Source: Chloranthus sessilifolius
Lineage: Eukaryota > Streptophyta > Magnoliopsida > Chloranthales > Chloranthaceae
Length of the DNA: 64,000 bases
Assembly: GCA_021018995.1 (NCBI GenBank)
Contig: CM037590.1
Location: forward strand, 108,377,097 to 108,441,096
Direction of reading: 5' to 3'
Shown here: one piece after another, positions 57,759-64,000 of the stretch
Numbering within the stretch: position 1 is the stretch's first letter
How the letters are laid out: every line of letters starts with the position of its first letter
Notes under the pieces: model-generated
Databases searched by the model: none
What the model was told of the DNA's origin: nothing
What the model saw: only the letters and a program-made list of their open reading frames with translations
Program-made: the position numbers and the translations under genes

Positions 57759-60700
57759 CTAGGATGGACGAGCACCGCTGTCCCCAATATCATCAGCTCG
57801 GAGGTCCGCAGACTGGTCCTCCAAAAACACAATCCTGGCACCCGGAGTCCTCGGGACCTCTAGCCGACGAGACCCCGCCACAGAACCCCCCTCACTCGTC
57901 TGACTAACAGATCGCCTGGATCACGAATGAGGAGGATAACCCACAAGAATTTCCTGAACAATAAAATCCTCACAAGCATCACCCCTGGCACGATCACGAG
58001 ACGTGTGACGAGACTGCCCAACCGAGAAACCCGTAGCCCTCAACTCTAATCCACTAAGCTGACTAGCCAACCTACATACCCCCCGCTCACTCCTTGTCAG
58101 ACGATACTGTAGTTGATCTAGGGTCACCTGCATCTCTGCCCGCATCGTCCGACGCGCCGCCTCCAAGGCCTCAGCCTGTGTCTTCTGTACAACCATCATC
58201 TCAATGAATAGGTCATCGTGACTCTGCATCTCGCCAAGGATTTATCTCACCTCGGGAGTGGCACGCGCTTGCATCATCTCTAGACGAGCCTCCTTAAGCT
58301 AACAAACCTGCATAACCACACCAAGTCAAAAGAAAACCAATATATACATGAACAAAAACAAAAAAACTTTGAAAATGAAAGAATTATACCAGATCCAGCC
58401 TCTCCTCTAGAAGTTGCTCAACCGTCTCAGCAGTCACTGGATCGACAGGAGGCACGGAAGGGACAGCAAACATAGACGACTGCAACGAGAACAAACAAAT
58501 ATATGAGATAACACAGTAATGACAAATAAACCATAAACATGATAACTAAAACATACCTGAGTAGGGATAGGAACAGATCCCTGAGGGGAAGTCGCGGAAG
58601 CGGAGTCCGAAACTGCCTGCACAAAAAAAAAAAAGCCAACACGAAACATATCTAAATAAAATAAAATGAAATAACCTAAACTGAATTACACCATGCCAAA
58701 AACTATACCTGTCACTCAGGATGTAGAGAGGCAGCAGTCGCCTCCCTTGTCTGAAGATCCTCGGCAACCTGACGCTGAAATACCACGTAATGTTAGTAAA
58801 ATGTTAAGAAAGTAAAACAATAACCACCAACAAGCTGTGATAATTTTATAAATGAGTTGAAAGATTGAATGGAACTTACCCAATGAGCTAACTCGGCTCG
58901 AACCTGAGCCATCGTTGGATCCTCTCGACTGGAGGAAGTAACTAAAGATGGATCAAATGTCGGAACGGGACCAGCAGCGAGCTCGGCTCTCTATGAATAA
59001 CAATGAACACATCAGTCAGCAAGCCCTCAACACTAACAATTAACAAATCAAGTTAATATAGACACTTACCAATCGATCGATCTCAGATCGCAAACTGGCC
59101 TCCACCTCTCGGCCGACCTACTGGTAACCGCGTAATAATCCGATCATCGCCACATGACTAGCGACCTCGGCCTCCCACTTGGACTACCTAAAATAAAAAA
59201 TAAAACATCACAACTATATCAGAATGACTGAGAGACCAAGTCAACATAATACATAAACAATCAAACCAATAAATTAACTCACTAGGAGCTGTCGAGTCTC
59301 CGCTGGCCGAGCCCCCAACTCATCCTCCGCTCCCCTAGCCTGAGCAACTGAGAGGGATAAGGAATGCAACATCTCCTCATTCGAATGAGGAGCACACCCC
59401 ATCTTCTCCATCGCCCTATGGAGGGCGTCTAATGCCCCCCGCACACTCGTGGTGAGATGGCCCTGCTCTAGTGCAGCTAGTCTCTCCCTCAATGCCGACA
59501 CCGACTCCGGCTCGCTGACCGCAAAAGTGCCACTCCATGGAAGGGACGAGTGAAGAGGCGCCTGCCACCCAGTGCACTAAACCATCTCCTATACTCTCGG
59601 GTGTCTACCTCGTCACGCACCCCTATGACCCTGGTCCTCCAAGCTCTGAAATCGGCCATCTAAAGTGCCATTCGCTCTATAAAATTCCAGCCAAGAGGGC
59701 TGGTCACCCTCTTTGCCACCCTGTGGCGAATCTCTGGAGGGACTCCCTGAGCGAGCCCCAACTGTCGCACCACCCAAGATAGGTGGATCCTCTCTACCTT
59801 CTCAAAACAATGAACCCATATGTCCACGTTGAGGAAGGGCTGGCTGGACTGAATCACTGACACACCCGCATCTTCCTCGGCCGCGTATGGCCTCCAAATC
59901 ACCTAACCAAATAAATAAGCCAACCCATCAATGAATCCTCAGATCCTAAAAGACTAAAACAAAATGACATAAAACGTACACATGATGATATATACCTGCC
60001 CTGCATGCATGTCCTCGAAGAGACCGCGCTGTCTGAAGATCCGAAGACCAGCGACGACCCCTCAACGCCTCCCTCCACACGTACATCCGAGGAAACATGA
60101 ACATCACCTCCAACAAAACTCTCAGATGAAGAAAAGCAAAATGGTCATACGCCCAGAACTAAAAAAAAAAACACAAAGGAGAAATGTTGAATAGCTACCA
60201 CCAAAAGACCAAGAAAAATAAAGATGCTATGACATCAACTAACTAAAACTCACCTAGAGGAAAGGAAGGAAACCTCCAATCGTCGTGACGCGTCATCCCC
60301 AAAGATAAAACTGCTCATAGAGATGCGCCAATGCGGCCGCACCCCACTCATAGGTAGGGACCTGATCCAAGTCCCTGAGAACCATCAAAAACAACTCAGA
60401 GACGCACTCCCGAGTCGAAGAAGAGAAGAGTACTGCACCGAGGAAGTGCATCAAGAATGCTCGTAGCACCCAATCTACAGCCAACCTCAGCTCAACTACG
60501 GGCTCCCAGCTCGCCACTACCACACAACACACCTCGTAAGGCACCCTCGCCTCTGAATGATGCCTCAGAGGAATGAAGCCACTCATAAACGTATCAAAGA
60601 ACCAAGTGACTCGAACCACACCTGGCCCTAAGCCACTCGACCTATACGGCACACCTAAAGTCTCCTCACACACCTCCAAATATGCTCCTACCATCCATCT

Positions 60701-61624
60701 CGTGACCGGCTCACCCTCAAAATGAAGATCGGTAATGTAGACCCAGTCCTCTAGAGTCGGCAACATCATGCCAACTAGAAAGAGAAGCGCCTGATGCTCC
60801 TCCCTCTACCTCTCTGAAATCACCGAGGCCACGATCGACCAGAAAGGGCTCCAGCTTCAGGATCAGCCCGAAATTGAAAGACACCAATAGCACCTACTAA
60901 AACTCTGGCAAGGCATGGTACCAAGTATGAGACTCGGTCCATGCCGAGCTGATAGCCAGCTGCGGGGGCTCCTATTGAACAGAACAAATAACGACAATAA
61001 GGCTAACCCACATACCTATGAGCAACGACAAACATATCTAGAGCTAAAAGCAAATAAAATATATTCAGATACACGGATAACAACTTACAACAAACACACA
61101 AAATATGATAAGAACAACTGAATAAAAACATGACCAATCTCTAAATGTCGTCATGATGCATGACTGAGCACGCAATCAATCATTAATGCAGGTTCGACAT
61201 GAATTGAAAAAAAAAAGGTTTCCAGATCCTAATAAGTCTATGTCATAACCTAAAATGCCTAGAAAGAATGAGGGAACTCTTGCTCACGGGTACCTACCCG
61301 ACCCCGAGCGAAAAATTCCTCTAATGGGAAGTGTCTGTGATCACGACGCTCCTCACCCTAGTGCCCCTTAGCCTCATCCTCAGCTCTCTGCTCCTCGACC
61401 CTCTCACCCTCCTCCTTATCTACGCCTTGCTCCATCTCGGGCACCTCCTCCCTGACCTCCACTTGGTCAACCTTCAGCACCTCCTCTCTAGCAACCTCCC
61501 CGACATCCTCCTCCTTGACAACAACATCGATCCGAGCCTTAGAGGTCTCACCTATCTCCCCTATCATCATCCTCTCTAACTCAGAAATAGTAAGATCGTG
61601 CCTACCACCACCCTCAGACTCCAT
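57759..61624 (-). pseudogene. Plant mobile domain (PMD) pseudogene, copy 2, about 10 exons
   Basis: Antisense to element B. ATG at 61624 (MESEGGGRHDLTISELERMM). Exons from GT-AG borders: 61624-61298, 60971-60254, 60158-59996, 59902-59283, 59189-59090, 58990-58881, 58776-58709, 58616-58557, 58479-58390, 58298-57759; stop TAG at 57759-57761. Exon 2 holds the PMD fold (LEDWVYITDLHFEGEPVTRW, VTWFFDTFMSGF, VPTYEWGAAALAHLYEQFY); exons 3-4 continue it (WSSDLQ, IWRPYAAEED, FEKVERIHLSWVVRQLGLAQ). Exon 4 end and exons 5-10 are helical, Ala/Glu/Arg-rich (LAALEQGHL, AEALEAARRTMRAEM, LDQLQYRLTRSERG). Stops in exons 1, 2, 4, 5 and 10, a deletion plus TAG early in exon 2, and frameshifts in exons 3 and 4 show a pseudogene. 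The exon 2 terminal TAG is shared with copy 1. Exons 5-9 are the least certain. Confidence 0.82.
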
Positions 61625-61746
61625 GTTAAAATAAAAAACTCAAATTACTTAAGAACGGAAGAAGCGGCGCCCAAAACAGACGATCAGATCGCAAGATATC
61701 ACGAAAATAAGAAAAATAGAGCGCAAGGAAACAAGGGAACCGAGTA

Positions 61747-62595
61747 TCAAAGACCAAAATGGATAGCATGGGAAGAATGAGATGTCTTTGAACTATATAT
61801 AGAATCAAAGACCAAAACATGCTGGGCGGTGGACGCTTATTTACGCGCCCTTTCATGGGAGTGGTTCTTTCGCGGTCGGTCGTCCTGAGTCAGTGTCGGT
61901 GTTGAGGGCACGATTGGCCGCATTATAGTAGGGCCATCTCACTGTGGGTGTCCGCGGAGTGTTGGATGCCCTTCATAGGGTGATGGAGCAGACAGGGTGC
62001 GCTCCTCATCTTAGTGAGGAGATGTTGCACCTCCTGACTACTTCCATGGCTCAGGCTAGGGCAGCAGAGGATGAGCTAAGAGTTCAGCTGGCGGAGACTC
62101 GGCGGTCTCTAGTGGGTGTGTTTATCTACGAGTTTCGTCTGTTTTTATTTCTAGTGTTTTGGTCTTTGAATCAAAGACCAAAATGGATAGCATGGGAAGA
62201 ATGAGATATTTTTGAACTATATATAGAATCAAAGACCAAAACACGCTGGGCAGTGGGCGCTTATTTATGCGACCCTTTCATGGGAGTGGTTCTTTCGCGG
62301 TCAGTCGTCCTGAGTCAGCGTCGGCGTTGAGGGTGAGATTGGCTGCGTTAGAGCAGGTCCATCTCACTGTGGTTGTCCGCGGAGTGTTGGATGCCCTTCA
62401 TAGGGTGATGGAGCAGACGGGGTGCTCTCCTCGTCTTAATGAGATGTTGCGCCTCCTGACTACTTCCTGGCTCAGGCTAGGGCAGCAGAGGATGAGCTGA
62501 TGGCAGAGACTCAACGGTCTCTGGTGGGTGTGTTTATCTATGAGTTTCATCTGTTTCTATTTCTAGTGGTTCTTGTATGATAGTTTTGTTTGCTT
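61747..62595. repeat. 424-bp tandem duplication joining PMD promoter DNA and PMD exon 4
   Basis: Unit 1 starts at 61747 and unit 2 at 62171, both TCAAAGACCAAAATGGATAG. Each holds ~75 bp of the copy-2 promoter, including the TATA box (read antisense), then a sense-strand piece of PMD exon 4 from GGCGGTGG onward (SGSFAV, ALRVRLAALEQ, LDALHRVMEQTG, LLTTS, AQAR). ATCAAAGACCAAAA occurs four times in all, flanking each promoter piece. Confidence 0.85.
61793..61802 (-). promoter_or_regulatory. TATA box of PMD copy 2
   Basis: CTATATATAG on the minus strand, 168 bp upstream of the ATG. A T-rich leader follows (TTTTCTTATTTTCGTGATAT) and aligns loosely with DNA upstream of copy 1. Confidence 0.6.
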
Positions 62596-62670
62596 GTTTG
62601 TTTTTTTCTTTTTTTGCTAGATTGAGAGAGAGAGAGGGTGCTTGTCAGACGGCATTACTCGAGACCTACC
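61830..62670 (+). pseudogene. PMD exon 4 fragments, copy 3 (two tandem pieces) and start of exon 5
   Basis: Two sense-strand pieces homologous to 27450-27732 of copy 1. The second piece goes on through the intron (GTGGGTGTGTTTATC, long T-rich tract, GCTAG) into the exon 5 start, ending at the LTR at 62671 exactly where copy 1 ends at 27871. No PMD domain proper is present, only the helical C-terminal part. Small deletions (AG lost near 62440; about 8 bp near 62501) are specific to the second piece. Confidence 0.78.
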
Positions 62671-62750
62671 TGTAGACACCCCCATTTTGCCCTCTCGAAA
62701 TATACAAATCTATTCGGTTAACCTCTGACCTCATAACCCTAACAAGGGAA

Positions 62751-63140
62751 CCATATACTAAAAAAATAGTACATGGCTAGACACAGGCTGAAACAATAAC
62801 TCTGTGGCTCAGATCCCAATGTAGGGAGACTATATACTAAAATAATAGTATATAGTTAGAATGTAGACTGAAATAATAGTCTTGCATTTCAGACCCCTTT
62901 TGCCCTAATATGGGACCATATGCTAAAATAATAGTATATAGCTGGACACAGACTGAAACAATAGCTCTGTGGCTCAGGCCCCATAACCCTAACGCGGGGA
63001 CCATGCACTGAAACAATAGTACATGGCTGAACACAGGCTAAAACAATAGCTCTGTGGTTCAGACCCCAACGTAGGGAGACTATGTGCTGAAATAATAGCA
63101 TATAGTCAAAATATAGGCTGAAACAATAGTCTGACATTTC
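62751..63140 (+). repeat. U3 hairpin array, LTR at 62671
   Basis: Same units as in B: CCATGCACT/AGTACATGG around GAAACAAT (63002 on) and GACTATGTGCT/AGCATATAGTC around GAAATAAT (63079 on). Confidence 0.75.
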
Positions 63141-63598
63141 AGACTTGACCCGAACTTGGACAGCCCCGAATTACACGCCTAAAACCAAGTGTGCAATTCG
63201 ATTGCATGCCAAATCACACACGTGTAATCAGTCCCCCTTTCAGACCAGATTTTCTTTCCCAGACCACTTCGAGACTTGATTACACATCCCACATGAGACA
63301 CGTGATCAGATTGAGCACCCCATCGTCGGCGCACAATTGGCCTACGCCCAACCTACTCTTACAGTCCTTGACCCCCAAGCTTCCTCAATTAAATGCTTCA
63401 AATGAGACGCTTAATTAGATGGCGCACCCCATAATTGGCGCACAATTAGTTCTAACGTGATTAGAACTAGGAAACTCGCTGAGCAAGTCAGCCGGTCGCT
63501 AACTGAGTCGGTGACCGACTCAAAGCAATTAAGCACCGGGAGACCAACACACAATCTAGTTAAACGTCAGAAATAGGGCGCTTAATTGCAGAAAAACC

Positions 63599-63606
63599 TA
63601 TAAAAG
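63599..63606 (+). promoter_or_regulatory. LTR TATA box, LTR at 62671
   Basis: TATAAAAG in AACCTATAAAAGATT. Confidence 0.7.
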
Positions 63607-64000
63607 ATTTTTTTTCTAATTCGCCAGGGGAGAGATTGGAAATTTTGAGAGAACGGATTTCTTTTGGGATTTTGAAACCAGAGAACTCTGAGAACGAACA
63701 CATAGAGGAACATAGCCATGATTTTGGGATTCAAGCTTCGACGCAGCCGCGGTCCTATGTAAAAATCTTAGCTTTAGACTTAGGATTTCTCTTAGTTTTA
63801 ATTATTAATATCAAAACTTCAGTTTTAGACCGTAGCACCCCTTTTCTGTTAGACGGTAATCTCTTATATATGGTTCTAGTTCTCCATTTCTAGAACCAGT
63901 CCTTAATCTGACGGTCTAATTTACGGATCCTAGGCTTTAATTCCATTTTAAAATCTTAATTTCCAGCCCTATCATTAATCTATGGCTCTAGTTCTTAGGT

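Larger units (their letters stand above)
27871..62670 (+). mobile_element. Tat-type retrotransposon B with nested insertions (right end unresolved)
   Basis: LTR 27871-30440, PBS, gag, protease, linker, RT, RNase H and integrase in order on the plus strand, interrupted by a solo LTR (36896-40460) and by element D (44279-57441). After D about 140 bp of B-type DNA resumes, then an antisense PMD gene. No LTR with a polypurine tract closes the element. The next LTR (62671) has the same upstream flank as the 5' LTR rather than a 3' end, so the right border is uncertain. Without insertions the internal part would be about 15.5 kb, large as in Ogre/Tat elements. Confidence 0.75.
62671..64000 (+). repeat. 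Tat LTR, first 1330 bp (runs off window)
   Basis: Starts TGTAGACACCCCCATTTTGC with intact TG and aligns with 27871 onward to the window end. Hairpin array 62751-63140; TATAAAAG at 63599-63606. There is no polypurine tract upstream, so it behaves like a 5' LTR inserted in PMD exon 5 or a duplicated copy of that junction. Confidence 0.88.

Noticed and set aside
57488..57841. ORFs containing IYIYIY stretches
   Set aside because: They read through the (AT)30 microsatellite.
1..64000. tRNA or rRNA genes
   Set aside because: No cloverleaf or rRNA-like sequence was noticed; PBS motifs only mimic tRNA 3' ends. A tRNAscan run would settle it.

Overview
The window is plant nuclear DNA made almost entirely of nested LTR retrotransposons. 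The evidence is the angiosperm-type Ty3/gypsy lineages present (Tat, Athila-like and Tekay/Del-like chromovirus), very long LTRs (2.1 to 3.6 kb), 5-bp target duplications and decayed intron-containing genes with a plant mobile domain (PMD). No ordinary host gene, rRNA, tRNA or CRISPR array was found. Nearly every coding region carries stops or frameshifts, so most CDS-like entries are given as pseudogenes. The species cannot be named from this sequence.

Layout. 1-7586 (-): element A, a Tat-type element cut by the left window edge (RT, protease, gag, PBS, 5' LTR). It sits in the integrase of a Tekay/Del-type chromovirus, of which 7587-8748 (+) remains. 8749-11200 (-): a second Tat LTR, preceded on its own strand by a polypurine tract at 11205-11213, so it is the 3' LTR of a minus-strand element 'E' whose 3' internal DNA runs on to the right. 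12736-23000 (+): element C, an Athila-like element with gag and a large extra ORF but no pol, inserted in that DNA with the target duplication ATGGG. 25415-27870 (+): PMD pseudogene copy 1, cut in an exon by a Tat LTR at 27871. 27871 to about 62670 (+): element B, a Tat-type element (LTR, PBS, gag, protease, linker, RT, RNase H, integrase). B is interrupted by a 3565-bp solo LTR (36896-40460, duplication TCCTT) and by element D (44279-57441, Athila-like, gag to integrase, duplication AACCT). 57759-61624 (-): PMD pseudogene copy 2, about 10 exons, antisense to B, with its own TATA box. 61747-62595: a 424-bp tandem duplication joining PMD promoter DNA to a PMD exon. 62671-64000 (+): the start of another Tat LTR with the same upstream flank as the one at 27871.

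How the parts relate. A, B, E and the 62671 LTR are one Tat family on both strands. C and D are sister Athila-like families: their LTR ends, gag proteins and a duplicated leader box are recognisably homologous, but C has no enzymes and would need them from a relative. Nesting gives an order: chromovirus before A; B before the solo LTR and D; E before C. The C LTRs differ less (9 differences counted in about 285 bp) than the D LTRs (about 12 in about 190 bp), so C is probably younger than D.

The least explained signals are regulatory. Each LTR family carries its own dense array of a short motif in U3 upstream of the TATA box: hairpins with a constant 8-nt loop in the Tat family, CTCGCGAAG-like words in C and CCTATCGAA-like words in D. 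In C and D the same words recur inside the element upstream of the extra ORF. The PMD gene lying antisense in a Tat element, with introns and a promoter, is the most notable cargo.
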